From Roseateles sp. (lineage in GTDB: Bacteria; Pseudomonadota; Gammaproteobacteria; Burkholderiales; Burkholderiaceae_C), in NCBI GenBank assembly GCA_019234295.1, contig JAFALK010000037.1, forward strand, positions 1-64,000: a stretch of 64,000 nt of DNA. The letters run 5' to 3'. The translations under genes and the position numbers were made by a program. Shown here one piece after another: positions 18,293-26,358 of the stretch. Every line of letters starts with the position of its first letter. Positions within the stretch are counted from its first letter, which is position 1. The notes below the pieces were generated by a model, which did not search any database, was not told the origin of the DNA, and saw only the letters and a program-made list of their open reading frames with translations.

Positions 18293-18511
18293 ATGACGAG
18301 CTACGATCACTTCGCTGAAGCCGGTGTCGTCGCGGTCGCGCTCTCCGAGCAGGGGTGGCAAGAAGATTCGCGCCCAATACTCCGAGCGATGGTCAATGGC
18401 AGCACGGGCTCCCAAATTTGCATGGCTCTTCGACTCAAGCTTGCGGCCCTGGCAACCCGTTCAGCGCTGTCGAGTGAAATGACCAGGCCCGTACATGGCG
18501 CAAAGACTTGA
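18293..18511 (+). CDS. Small uncharacterised protein
   Basis: 72 codons starting MTSYDHFAEAGVVAVALSEQ. The middle segment, AMVNGSTGSQICMALRLKL, resembles the GSTGTEILMALRW motif of small uncharacterised bacterial proteins, which makes a real gene more likely than chance. It overlaps the next gene by 17 bases in another frame. No signal peptide or membrane segment. Function unknown. Confidence 0.5.
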   Translation: MTSYDHFAEAGVVAVALSEQGWQEDSRPILRAMVNGSTGSQICMALRLKLAALATRSALSSEMTRPVHGAKT

Positions 18512-19088
18512 CTTCTACTTCTTCGTCGGAAGCACCTATTCCTACGTCTCCGTGTCGCGCGCGGCAAAAGCGGCTGCGACAGCCGGAGTGACGCTGAATT
18601 GGAAACCCTTCAGCGTGCGCACGTTGATGCGGGAGCAGAACAACAGCCCATTCGCCGGCAAGCCGGTGAAGATGGCCTACATGTGGCGAGACCTCGAGCG
18701 GCGTGCGGCGCGGTTCGGCGTGCCCTTCGATGGCGTGCCGCCCTACCCCATAGACCCTCTGGAGCAGGCCAACCGCGTGGCGACCTTGGCGTCCACACAG
18801 GACTGGTGCCCGGCGTTCGTTCAGGCGGCCTACGAAGCCTGGTTCATCGGCAAATTGGATCCAGGCTCGCCGGAGCACTTACGCGGCATCTTGCAGGGCC
18901 TGGGACGCGATGCGGATGCATGCATGGCTGAGGCGGACAGCGAGCCGGTGGTGGCAATGTATGCCGAGCGCACCAACGAGGCGCGCACGTTGGGTATTTT
19001 TGGCTCACCGAGCTATGTGGCTGGCACCGAGGTGTTCTGGGGCGACGACCGGCTTGAGGATGCTCTGGCGTGGGCCTCGGGCACATAG
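18495..19088 (+). CDS. 2-hydroxychromene-2-carboxylate isomerase / DsbA-fold (kappa GST-like) protein
   Basis: 197 residues. The N-terminus DFYFFVGSTYSYVSVSRA matches the DF-x-S-x-YSY active-site segment of HCCA isomerase and kappa-class GST. The protein also has NWKPFSVRTL and the cis-proline loop FGSPSYVAGTEVFWGDDRL. Family members isomerise 2-hydroxychromene-2-carboxylate in naphthalene degradation using glutathione, but many are stand-alone enzymes of unknown substrate. No aromatic-degradation genes are nearby, so the substrate is not assignable. Confidence 0.8.
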   Translation: MAQRLDFYFFVGSTYSYVSVSRAAKAAATAGVTLNWKPFSVRTLMREQNNSPFAGKPVKMAYMWRDLERRAARFGVPFDGVPPYPIDPLEQANRVATLASTQDWCPAFVQAAYEAWFIGKLDPGSPEHLRGILQGLGRDADACMAEADSEPVVAMYAERTNEARTLGIFGSPSYVAGTEVFWGDDRLEDALAWASGT

Positions 19089-19381
19089 GCCTCGTGGGCT
19101 TCCGAATCAAGCATGATTCCAGGGGCGAAGTAGACGCGTTGGCGAGCAGACTAGCATGCGCGACTTGGTGGACCGCTGAATCGACGTCGAGCATGAGCCC
19201 CTGATCGACCGTTTTCAGACCGCGGGATCGCACTGATGCATTTCAGCCATGGGTCGGCAGGCTCGGTTCACGGTTTCGAAGACCTGTCGTTCCGACGCGA
19301 ACAGCTGGACCGGCGCTCATCGCAGCCATTCGCAGTGATTGAACGAGAACCTGGGATGGTGATGCGCGATACCCACACGGA
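19089..19381. other. Non-coding spacer
   Basis: About 290 bases between the isomerase and the terminator. I see no convincing gene: reading frames are short and interrupted on both strands. Confidence 0.5.
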
Positions 19382-19416
19382 ATGAAAACGGGGAGCCGTG
19401 GGCTCCCCGTTTTCAT
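19382..19416. terminator. Bidirectional intrinsic terminator
   Basis: A perfect 16-bp inverted repeat: atgaaaacggggagcc (19382-19397), loop gtg, then its complement (19401-19416). The A/T ends of the stem give a T-run on either strand. It lies 13 bases after the PEP-CTERM gene stop (minus strand). Confidence 0.85.
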
Positions 19417-19428
19417 CGAAAAAGTGAT

Positions 19429-20184
19429 TCAACGTGCGTGTTGGCGGCGTGCGGCACCGATGCCCAGGAGACCGAGGCCAACGAGCGCGATCGATGTCGG
19501 CTCGGGGACACTGCCGTTTGGAATGTTATTGGGCGTGTAGACCTGGTCGAAAATCTTGATCGACGAAACGACGCCAGCAGCATTCTCGACAGTCGTCTGA
19601 GTATCATCTTGGAAAAAGGTGATGAGATTGCCTGGCGTGTTAAACACTGCGAAGCCACTGGGATCAGGCATATTCGAAATGATCTGCACGCCGTTCAACC
19701 ACGCTTGCACGGTATTGGATGAGCCATCACGGCTGAAGATCATGTCAGTCACGACATTGGACATGATGCCTCCCGCGCCAGTGTAGGGATACAACTGCAG
19801 CGTGCACGGTGACGTCGCGCCGTGATCCGGGCTGGCACCACAGAAGACGTACAACTCATCATCGGAGTTGTGGAAATTGAGAACGTCGCTCCAGGCATTT
19901 GTGTTCGCCGCGGTGTCCAGGGCGAACTTCATTTCGATGGTGTAAGTACTTGCGCTTGGCAGCGCCCCCGACAAGGTCAGGCCAGCGTTGCCAGCACTGA
20001 ACGAGTACCCAGATGGACCTATGGTTCCGGGGCCAGCGGACAAAGACGGCCCACCCAGAAGGTCGGCAAACGAACTGGTGAGATCGTACGAGTGAATCAG
20101 ACCCGCACAAGCATTCTGGGAAGCCCCCAAGATCGCAGCCGATGCCATGACGGTAACCGCGACTTGTTTGATCAGGTGCTTCAT
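19429..20184 (-). CDS. PEP-CTERM sorting-domain protein with LamG/lectin-like domain
   Basis: 251 residues. The start MKHLIKQVAV follows a GAGGAG ribosome site at good spacing. The signal peptide is cleaved near AGASQNACA|G. The body (YTIEMKFALDTAANTNAWSDVL, VQAWLNGVQII) resembles concanavalin/LamG-type lectin folds. The C-terminus is a textbook PEP-CTERM anchor: VPEPTSIALVGLGLLGIGAA followed by RRQHAR. Such proteins are processed by an exosortase and displayed on the cell surface with exopolysaccharide; no exosortase is in the window. Confidence 0.88.
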   Translation of the reverse strand: MKHLIKQVAVTVMASAAILGASQNACAGLIHSYDLTSSFADLLGGPSLSAGPGTIGPSGYSFSAGNAGLTLSGALPSASTYTIEMKFALDTAANTNAWSDVLNFHNSDDELYVFCGASPDHGATSPCTLQLYPYTGAGGIMSNVVTDMIFSRDGSSNTVQAWLNGVQIISNMPDPSGFAVFNTPGNLITFFQDDTQTTVENAAGVVSSIKIFDQVYTPNNIPNGSVPEPTSIALVGLGLLGIGAARRQHAR

Positions 20185-20425
20185 GAAGACACTCCTCAGA
20201 TGTTTCACAAACACCCTGCAATTTCCGCGCCTGGTCAGAAATTTCAATGGTTATCAAACACTTGTGTCGGACCCTCGTGTCAGGCGTGGGAGGGAGATTC
20301 GAGTCTGTAAGATAACTCGACAGCCCATGCCGCAGAATCTCAAAAACTTCACGAGACGGCGGTCACCCCATTCGTGAGGCCGCCAAGTGCACGCTGCCTA
20401 CGGTCGGATTTCAATCCCCGCCATT
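20185..20425. other. Non-coding spacer between the PEP-CTERM gene and the symmetrical array
   Basis: About 240 bases that must include the PEP-CTERM promoter (minus strand). No gene is seen. Near the end, ttcaatccccgccattccg resembles the 3' part of a tRNA T-arm and acceptor but no complete tRNA can be folded. Confidence 0.45.
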
Positions 20426-20484
20426 CCGTACAACTCCCAAAACGTACAACTGAAAAATATGCAGTTGTCCGAAAAGTTGTACGG
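20426..20484. promoter_or_regulatory. Symmetrical four-site array of GTACAACT-type motifs
   Basis: ccgtacaact (20426-20435) and cgtacaact (20443-20451) lie in forward orientation; agttgtcc (20463-20470) and agttgtacgg (20475-20484) are in reverse. The outer pair forms a perfect 10-bp inverted repeat, and the inner pair contains acaactg/cagttgt. This looks like a protein-binding array (operator or recombinase sites) in the gap before ssrA. Confidence 0.55.
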
Positions 20485-20528
20485 ACAAGCGTGCGCCTCG
20501 TGGACTGCTTGTGCGTCATTCTGACATG

Positions 20529-20566
20529 AAAAAAGCTCCTAAGCCGTTGATTTGCTTAGGAGCTTT
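20529..20566 (-). terminator. Rho-independent terminator of ssrA
   Basis: On the minus strand a perfect 12-bp stem (aaagctcctaag/cttaggagcttt) is followed by a run of T. It lies about 32 bases beyond the tmRNA 3' end. Confidence 0.9.
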
Positions 20567-20597
20567 AGTGGTCGTGAATCAACGTGACTCACTCAAG

Positions 20598-20971
20598 TGG
20601 TGGAGCCGGGGGGAATTGAACCCCCGTCCGCAAGCCATCACCGGGCAGTTCTACATGCTTAGCCGGCTGATTTGAATCTCACGGTCAACTCGCGCAGTGG
20701 CACGCTAGCTTTCCCGCCAGTCACTGGATCTCGCCTTGCAACGAGTGACCCGCTGCAAGACCAGCCGATGTGAATGACTTCTCAGCTCTTGGCCTTGCGA
20801 CCTCAAGCCCGGCCCATCGGCCTGCCGTTGAGAAGCTCATCTGCAATTAAGCAGCGAGTGCGAACGTAGAGTCGTTTGCAGTTACTTTGTTTCCAGATGG
20901 ATTTACGAGCGAACTGGTGCTCGGCATGCCCTACTCCGGATCCGCACCCACGTCGAAACCGGGTCGGCCCC
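20598..20971 (-). ncRNA. ssrA: tmRNA
   Basis: The 374-nt RNA begins (minus strand) GGGGCCGACCCGGTTTCGAC and ends CCCCCCGGCTCCACCA. The 5' GGGGCCG pairs with CGGCUCC to form the acceptor stem, and the encoded CCA is present. The resume frame GCA at 20879 begins the tag ANDSTFALAA followed by TAA (20847-20849). It rescues stalled ribosomes with SmpB and marks the nascent chain for Clp-type proteases. The tag ending FALAA matches betaproteobacteria. A TACACT or TACATC hexamer just upstream (20982-20992) may be the -10. Confidence 0.95.
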
Positions 20972-21125
20972 TGAAAAGGAAGATGTAGTGTACCTCTGCG
21001 CCCGCGGGTACGCGGCCAGTCCACAGAGGGAGCGGCGCTGCATGCGGGGAATGCCCCGCATGTGCATCGGCTCAAACCGTCCTAGGGAGCTTCCCCGCGG
21101 ATGAGTTGAATTGCAAGCCACTCGA

Positions 21126-22064
21126 TCATTGCGCCACCAGCGTGCGCTGCACCCAACCGCTGAAGTTCGCAGCATCCACGAAAACGAAGCCATCCTTGAC
21201 CTCGCCGCTGGCCACCAGGTCGTCGCTGCGGGTCAGGGTGGCCACGACCTTCGAATCGCGGGAGGGCTGGGCATAGACCTTGACGTTGGCGATCTTGGCG
21301 CGCAGCACCTGGCCCGCCTGGATCGGCGCGCCGGCCTGCGTGGAAGCCGCGGCATTCGCGTCGCCGGCCGCGCTGCCCTTGTTGATCAGCGAGGGCATGT
21401 TGCGGATCTGGCGGACGATCGTGTTGTAGTTGTCGAGCAGGCTGGCCGCGATGACCTTGCCTTCAGGCGTGTTGGTGTAGCCGCCCAGACCTCCCACCGC
21501 TCCGCCGCCCCAGGCCACGCCGCCGAGCGAGAAGTCGGTCTTGGTGGCCTTGCCTTCGGCCGCGGCCACCTGGATGCTGGACCGTACGTCGGCGATCAGC
21601 AGGCTGGTGGAGGCTTCCTTGAACTTGAGGCCTCCGGCAAGCGCGCCGATCACACCGAGCCGGCCGCCGAGGAAGCCGCCCACGCCACCGGTATTGTTGG
21701 CGGCGATCTGCACGTTGGGCGTCATCACGAAGTCGGCCGCCTGCATCTGGCCCTTGCCGACGTTGGACTCCTGGCGCATCTCGCCAGCGGCGGCGAGGTT
21801 GCGCTCCTGCTGGAGGTTCTGCATGGCCTGGCCGCGTTCGACGACGTCGAAGCAGCCGGACTGCTGGATCATGATGCGCAGCAGCGCGGCCGGGGATCCC
21901 AGGCCATAGTGCTGAAGGTAGCCCCAGCCCGTCTGCGGTTCAGCCACGGCGAGCACGCCGAGCTTCTTGTCGCATTTCTCGACCTGCTGGGGCGTGTCGT
22001 CGGCCCAAGCAGCGGTGGTGGCTGCGGCAGTACCGAGCAGGAACCAGGCTATCTTCTTCATCAT
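21126..22064 (-). CDS. CsgG/HfaB-family outer-membrane assembly-like protein with C-terminal SH3-like domain
   Basis: 312 residues after a perfect AGGAGG site. Signal peptide MMKKIAWFLLGTAAATTAAWA. The central part (LGVLAVAEP, ALLRIMIQQSGCFDVVERGQAMQNLQQERNLA, ADFVMTPNV, ADVRSSIQVAAAEGKA) follows the CsgG fold that in curli systems forms the secretion pore. The last 60 residues (KIANVKVYAQPSRDSKVVATLTRSDDLVASGEV) resemble a bacterial SH3 domain. The lipobox cysteine of CsgG is missing at the cleavage site. No curli subunit genes are near, so the secreted partner is unknown. Confidence 0.78.
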   Translation of the reverse strand: MMKKIAWFLLGTAAATTAAWADDTPQQVEKCDKKLGVLAVAEPQTGWGYLQHYGLGSPAALLRIMIQQSGCFDVVERGQAMQNLQQERNLAAAGEMRQESNVGKGQMQAADFVMTPNVQIAANNTGGVGGFLGGRLGVIGALAGGLKFKEASTSLLIADVRSSIQVAAAEGKATKTDFSLGGVAWGGGAVGGLGGYTNTPEGKVIAASLLDNYNTIVRQIRNMPSLINKGSAAGDANAAASTQAGAPIQAGQVLRAKIANVKVYAQPSRDSKVVATLTRSDDLVASGEVKDGFVFVDAANFSGWVQRTLVAQ

Positions 22065-22142
22065 CTTGACCTCCTGTCATGCTGCGCCGATTCTGCCAAA
22101 TCGGCGTGCCTTGGATTCGTCAATGTGAGGGACGCTTGTCGT

Positions 22143-24503
22143 TCAGGGCATCAGCGTCAGCTTGTGCTCGGTGGCACCGGGCAGGAAGGGCAAGGCCTTC
22201 GCGTTGGCCCAGTCGGCGTAGTCGACACGGTAATAGGGCGAGATGGGGTTACCCGACTGGCCGCCTGGCAGGACCATGATGCCGTTCTGCTCATGGCCCG
22301 GCGAGACAACAATGCGCTCGCTCTGCCCATGCACGGGCTGCTGCACGCGGGGCATGTGGCGGTCGCCGTTGAACTCGGTTTCGGGCATGTTCAGGTAGCG
22401 ACCCAGCAGCGGAATAGCGCTGGCCAGCGGGTGGTTGATGGCCGAGAGGTTCTGGCGGCCCCAGCGCAGATTGTCCGGGTTACCCTGCGTCGTCTCGAGC
22501 ACCTTCTCGCGACTGTAGAGCACCGCACGCTCGAAGAACTGCTTCCAGGTATTGCCGGTGGGCAGCACGTCGTTGCGGCGCGCCTGGATCAGGGCCCAGA
22601 CGGGTGTCTCGGGCGCCCACTTGAGGTCTCGCTGCGAGAGGCTCTTGCTTTCCAGATAGGAGGAGATGGGCTGCAACAGCTCCTCCTGCACGCGGTCGCG
22701 GAAGGCGCGTACCCAGGTGTAGCCCACGGCGTCCACGCTGGCGCGGTCGGCGCTGGTCTCGATCGCGCGGCGGTAGTCGGCCAGGCCGTTGCGGGCCACG
22801 AAGTCGCCGGTCAGCACCTCATCGAGCAGCAGGCGCTTCCAGCGCTGCATGAAGAGCGCGCGATCGTCGAGCTGGATCTCGTAAAGGTCGGCTTCCTTGA
22901 AGTGCTTCCTGGCGCGCAGGTCGTCGCGGATCTGCTGCCCGCGGGCGCCGAGGTCGTAGCCGCCGGTGCCGAGCATGGCCAGTTCGGTGCCGCCCACCAT
23001 GCGCTGGTTGGCGCTCCACAAGCGCGCGTCGGCTGGGTCGTAGACCTTGGGCAGCTTGTCCCCGAGCACAAAGTAGCCGTCCCAGCCGTTCGCACCGGTG
23101 CTCCAGTCCTGCGGCGTATCCATGTCGGCGTCGCTCGCGTAGTGGCGGCGCGGGATGGAACCGATGATCGTCCAGCCGATGTGGCCTTGCGAGTCGGCCG
23201 TCATGAAGTTCTGGGCCGGGATGCCCACGCCGACGGCCATCTTCTGTGCTTCCTCGACGCTGCCCACGCCGTCCAGGCCCATGGAGCGCAGGTTCAGGCC
23301 TTCCTTGTCGTAGGCCACCCAGCGCAGCGCATAGCGGTCAAAGGGCGCGGCCAGGACGGGGCCCCATTCGGTTTCCTTGACCTCCACCTCGACGGCCTCG
23401 CCGCCGGCCACTTCGATGCGCTCCTTGAAGATCTTGAGCGGCTTCTCGCCCGTGGGGCTCAAGTACTTGGTGCCGGTCTTGTCGAGCTTGAGCGCGATGA
23501 CGTCGGTCCAGTCGCAGGTGCTGTTGGTGAAGCCCCAGGCCACCTTGCCGTTGGAACCCACGACCACAGCAGGCATGCCTGGCAAGGTCACGCCCGTCAT
23601 CACCACCTCACGGCCGTCCTGCTTCCAGCGCAGTTGGGCCTTGTACCAGGTGTGGGGAACGCGGATGCCCAGGTGCATGTCGTTGGCAACGATGGCCGCG
23701 CCGGTGTCTGTCAGGCTGCCGCCCACGGCCCAGTTGTTGGAGCCAATATCGCGCGAGTCGCGCAAGCCGCAGTCGGAACAAGCCAGCTTGGCGGCCACGC
23801 CGAGCTGCGCCGGCCAAGGCGAGGCGGGCACGGGGATGGGAGTGGGCTTGCTGCCGTCCACGGCCGCGTCCCAGTCGGCGCTGTGCTGCATCAAGAAGGC
23901 GTACCAGTCGGCGGGCACGGCCTCCTTGATGGCGCCCATAGCCAGTTCGTCGCGCCCCTCGCCGTGCTGCAGGTCCAAGTACATGGAGAGCACGGCGAGC
24001 AAGGAGTCGGCGGGCTGCCACTGCTTGGGCGGCTGGCGCAGCAGACCGTATTCGAAGGGGCGCGCATCGAGGGCGGCCAAGCCCTTGTTGATGCCGTCCG
24101 TGTAGGCCTGCAGCAGTGCCTTCTCTTCGGCCGACAAGCCGGCGAAGGCCGCTTCGGCGCGCGCGCGGAAGCGGTGGATGCGGCGGCTCTTGTCCAGCTT
24201 CAGTGCCTTGGGGCCGACCAGGGCCGAGAGCTCGCCAGCCGCGTTGCGGCGCAGCAGATCCATCTGGAAGAAACGGTCCTGCGCATGGGCAAAGCCGAGG
24301 GCACGCGCAGCGTCCAGCCGATTGGCGGCGCTGACGGTCAGGTAGCCATGGTCGTCGCGGCTCAACTCGACCGGGGCACTCACGCCCACGCTGCGCTGGC
24401 CATCGAGTTGAGCGAGGCTGCCTCGCAGAAAGTAGTACAGCCCCGCCACCAGCACAATGACGAGCAGCAGCAAGAACAGGAAGATTTTGCGGAGCAAGGA
24501 CAT
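22143..24503 (-). CDS. Penicillin acylase (Ntn-hydrolase) family protein
   Basis: 787 residues starting MSLLRKIFLFLLLL, an uncleaved or cleavable N-terminal hydrophobic segment sending it to the periplasm. The alpha-chain motif (RDDHGYLTVSAANRLDAARALGFAHAQDRFFQMDLLRR) and the autocleavage/nucleophile site GSNNW (Ser255) are both intact, followed by ANDMHLGIRVPHTWYKA. Such enzymes hydrolyse beta-lactam side chains or acyl-homoserine lactones. The substrate here is not evident. It lies 78 bases upstream of the CsgG-like gene on the same strand and may be cotranscribed. Confidence 0.88.
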   Translation of the reverse strand: MSLLRKIFLFLLLLVIVLVAGLYYFLRGSLAQLDGQRSVGVSAPVELSRDDHGYLTVSAANRLDAARALGFAHAQDRFFQMDLLRRNAAGELSALVGPKALKLDKSRRIHRFRARAEAAFAGLSAEEKALLQAYTDGINKGLAALDARPFEYGLLRQPPKQWQPADSLLAVLSMYLDLQHGEGRDELAMGAIKEAVPADWYAFLMQHSADWDAAVDGSKPTPIPVPASPWPAQLGVAAKLACSDCGLRDSRDIGSNNWAVGGSLTDTGAAIVANDMHLGIRVPHTWYKAQLRWKQDGREVVMTGVTLPGMPAVVVGSNGKVAWGFTNSTCDWTDVIALKLDKTGTKYLSPTGEKPLKIFKERIEVAGGEAVEVEVKETEWGPVLAAPFDRYALRWVAYDKEGLNLRSMGLDGVGSVEEAQKMAVGVGIPAQNFMTADSQGHIGWTIIGSIPRRHYASDADMDTPQDWSTGANGWDGYFVLGDKLPKVYDPADARLWSANQRMVGGTELAMLGTGGYDLGARGQQIRDDLRARKHFKEADLYEIQLDDRALFMQRWKRLLLDEVLTGDFVARNGLADYRRAIETSADRASVDAVGYTWVRAFRDRVQEELLQPISSYLESKSLSQRDLKWAPETPVWALIQARRNDVLPTGNTWKQFFERAVLYSREKVLETTQGNPDNLRWGRQNLSAINHPLASAIPLLGRYLNMPETEFNGDRHMPRVQQPVHGQSERIVVSPGHEQNGIMVLPGGQSGNPISPYYRVDYADWANAKALPFLPGATEHKLTLMP

Positions 24504-24736
24504 GAGATGTCTCTCGTCTGAGGGGAGGGAATGGCGGCGATTGTCAGCGTTGGCCGGAAGCCCCCCTCTCGGCACTGACCCTAGTGGTCGCTACCACTCC
24601 TGCTCGTCGGTGCGGCGCCATCATGTCAAGCCGTTAGCCGTGCCTCGGACAGGTGCTACTACTTCGGGTTGACGAGTGTTCGCGAGATGCCCCGCTGCGG
24701 CTACAAAGCCTGCGTCCATTCACCGAAGGAGTCCTC

Positions 24737-25420
24737 ATGAAGAAATACGGCGCCGAGTTCCTCGGCACTTTCTGGCTGGTGCTCGGCGGCTGCGGTAGCG
24801 CGGTATTGGCCGCGGCGTTCCCGGGCCTGGGCATCGGGCTGCTGGGTGTGTCCCTCGCCTTCGGCCTCACGGTGCTGACCATGGCTTACGCCATCGGCCA
24901 CATCTCGGGCTGCCATCTGAACCCGGCCGTGTCCATCGGCCTGTGGGCCGGCGGTCGCTTCCCCGGCGGGCAGTTGCTGCCGTATATCGTGGCCCAGGTC
25001 GCCGGAGCCGTGGCGGCCGGTGCAGTGCTCTACACGATTGCCAGCGGCGGCCCGGGCTTCGACGTGGCCAAGGGCTTCGCCTCGAACGGCTTTGGCGCGC
25101 ACTCGCCTGGCGGCTACAGCATGACGGCAGCCCTGGTCTGCGAGGTGATCATGACGGCCATGTTCCTGATCGTCATCCTCGGCGCGACCGACCAGCGCGC
25201 ACCGGCAGGCTTTGCGCCCATCGCCATCGGCCTTGGCCTCACCCTGATCCACCTGATCAGCATCCCGGTCACCAACACCTCGGTCAATCCGGCCCGCTCG
25301 ACGGGCGTGGCGCTGTTCGTGGGCGGCTGGGCCATCGAGCAGTTGTGGCTGTTCTGGCTGGCTCCCATCGTCGGCGCGGTGATCGGTGCGGCGGCCTACA
25401 AGTTGATCGCCGAAAAATAA
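24737..25420 (+). CDS. aqpZ: Aquaporin Z (water channel)
   Basis: 227 residues after a GAAGGAG ribosome site. Six predicted membrane helices and the two NPA boxes, HLNPAVSIG and [11 protein letters not shown], are present. [22 protein letters not shown] is the typical AqpZ N-terminus. It mediates water flow across the inner membrane. The two palindromes that follow may end its transcript and/or regulate the next operon. Confidence 0.95.
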   Translation: MKKYGAEFLGTFWLVLGGCGSAVLAAAFPGLGIGLLGVSLAFGLTVLTMAYAIGHISGCHLNPAVSIGLWAGGRFPGGQLLPYIVAQVAGAVAAGAVLYTIASGGPGFDVAKGFASNGFGAHSPGGYSMTAALVCEVIMTAMFLIVILGATDQRAPAGFAPIAIGLGLTLIHLISIPVTNTSVNPARSTGVALFVGGWAIEQLWLFWLAPIVGAVIGAAAYKLIAEK

Positions 25421-25436
25421 GCAACTTATTGGTTGC
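25421..25436. promoter_or_regulatory. Operator-like palindrome 1 (GCAAC-N6-GTTGC)
   Basis: gcaacttattggttgc immediately follows the aqpZ stop codon. It has the same arms and spacing as a second palindrome at 25469, 48 bases away, in front of an ArsR-containing operon. ArsR repressors commonly bind such short inverted repeats. Confidence 0.5.
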
Positions 25437-25461
25437 ATTTCAGGAAGACAGGGTCAACAAT

Positions 25462-25491
25462 GGAGACAAGCAACCAATCGGTTGCTTGTCT
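25462..25491 (+). promoter_or_regulatory. Operator-like palindrome 2 inside a 13-bp perfect inverted repeat
   Basis: gagacaagcaacc (25462-25474), loop aatc, ggttgcttgtctc (25479-25491). The centre, gcaaccaatcggttgc (25469-25484), repeats the arms of palindrome 1. It may be an ArsR operator for the SRPBCC-ArsR pair; alternatively the strong hairpin could terminate aqpZ transcription, though the T-run after it is interrupted. Confidence 0.55.
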
Positions 25492-25514
25492 CTACTTCTT
25501 TCTGGGAGCTCACC

Positions 25515-25982
25515 ATGACCGACACCCCCTGTTCAGATCGCATCGAACGCAGCGTGCTGCTGCAAGCCAGCCGTGCACGCGTCTGGCAGGCCCTCACCAA
25601 TGCCGAGGAGTTCGGCGAATGGTTCGGGGTCAAGCTGCAAGGCCAGGCTTTCGTGCCGGGCCGGCGCAACCGTGCGCAGCTGAGCATCAAGGGCTATGAG
25701 CATGTGTGGCTCGAGATGCTCGTCGAGCGCATCGAGCCGCAGACCACCATGGCCTACCGCTGGCACCCCTTCGCCATCGACATGTCGGTGGACTATTCGG
25801 TCGAGGAGCCGACGCTCGTGACCTTCACGCTAGAGGACGCTGTGGCTGGCCAGACGCGGCTGACGGTGGTGGAAAGCGGTTTTGACCGCGTGCCGGCGCA
25901 TCGCCGCTTGGAAGCCTGGCGCATGAACAGCGCCGGGTGGGAAGGCCAGCTGCGCAACATCACCAAGCACCTCCATGGCTGA
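25515..25982 (+). CDS. SRPBCC (AHSA1-like) family protein
   Basis: 155 residues. DRIERSVLLQASRARVWQALTNAEEFGEWFGVKL is the opening of the AHSA1/START-like fold, and ESGFDRVPAHRRLEAWRMNSAGWEGQLRNITKHL is its closing helix. Such proteins have a deep ligand-binding cavity and are very often encoded with an ArsR regulator, as here. The ligand is unknown. The 3' end overlaps the ArsR gene by 8 bases. Confidence 0.88.
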   Translation: MTDTPCSDRIERSVLLQASRARVWQALTNAEEFGEWFGVKLQGQAFVPGRRNRAQLSIKGYEHVWLEMLVERIEPQTTMAYRWHPFAIDMSVDYSVEEPTLVTFTLEDAVAGQTRLTVVESGFDRVPAHRRLEAWRMNSAGWEGQLRNITKHLHG

Positions 25983-26358
25983 AGATCGCGAGGTCCATAA
26001 GGTCCATGTGGCCCACGAGGCCCATGAGGCCCATGAGGCCCATGAGGCCCGGATCGCCCGCGTCTTTGCAGCCCTGGGCGATCCCACGCGACTCAAGCTC
26101 GTGGCCCTGCTCTGTGCGGGCGGCGCATTCTCGATTGCGCAGCTGACGGCCTCGACCGAGATCAGCCGCCAGGGCGTGACCAAGCATCTGCAGGTGCTGG
26201 CCGACGCCGGCGTCGTGCGAGATTTGCGCCAGGGCCGGGAACGGCTCTGGCAGCTGGAGCCGGGCCAAATCGCGCTGGCTCAGCGGGCGCTGGAGCAGAT
26301 CGGCCGTGACTGGGAACGGGCGCTCGGCAGACTCAAGAGCTTCGTCGAGAAGCTCTAG
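25975..26358 (+). CDS. ArsR-family transcriptional regulator with His-rich repeat N-terminus
   Basis: 127 residues. The winged-helix core (ARIARVFAALGDPTRLKLVALLCAGG, ISRQGVTKHLQVLADAGVV, RERLWQLEP) is of the ArsR type that partners SRPBCC proteins. The ELCVCDL metal site of true ArsR is absent. The first 28 residues are built of three-residue units ending in His (EVH, KVH, VAH, EAH) that come from a 9-bp tandem DNA repeat. It probably represses its own operon through the upstream palindromes. Confidence 0.88.
   Translation: MAEDREVHKVHVAHEAHEAHEAHEARIARVFAALGDPTRLKLVALLCAGGAFSIAQLTASTEISRQGVTKHLQVLADAGVVRDLRQGRERLWQLEPGQIALAQRALEQIGRDWERALGRLKSFVEKL
25990..26052 (+). repeat. Seven 9-bp tandem units at the start of the ArsR gene
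   Basis: The units read gaggtccat, aaggtccat, gtggcccac, then gaggcccat three times and gaggcccgg. Three central units are identical. The repeat encodes six His residues spaced every third position. Copy-number change would keep the frame. Confidence 0.9.

Noticed and set aside
21111-24521. 1136-residue plus-strand frame
   Set aside because: It is antisense to the CsgG-like and acylase genes, which have clear motifs; the frame is His/Gly/Ala/Val-rich antisense noise typical of high GC.
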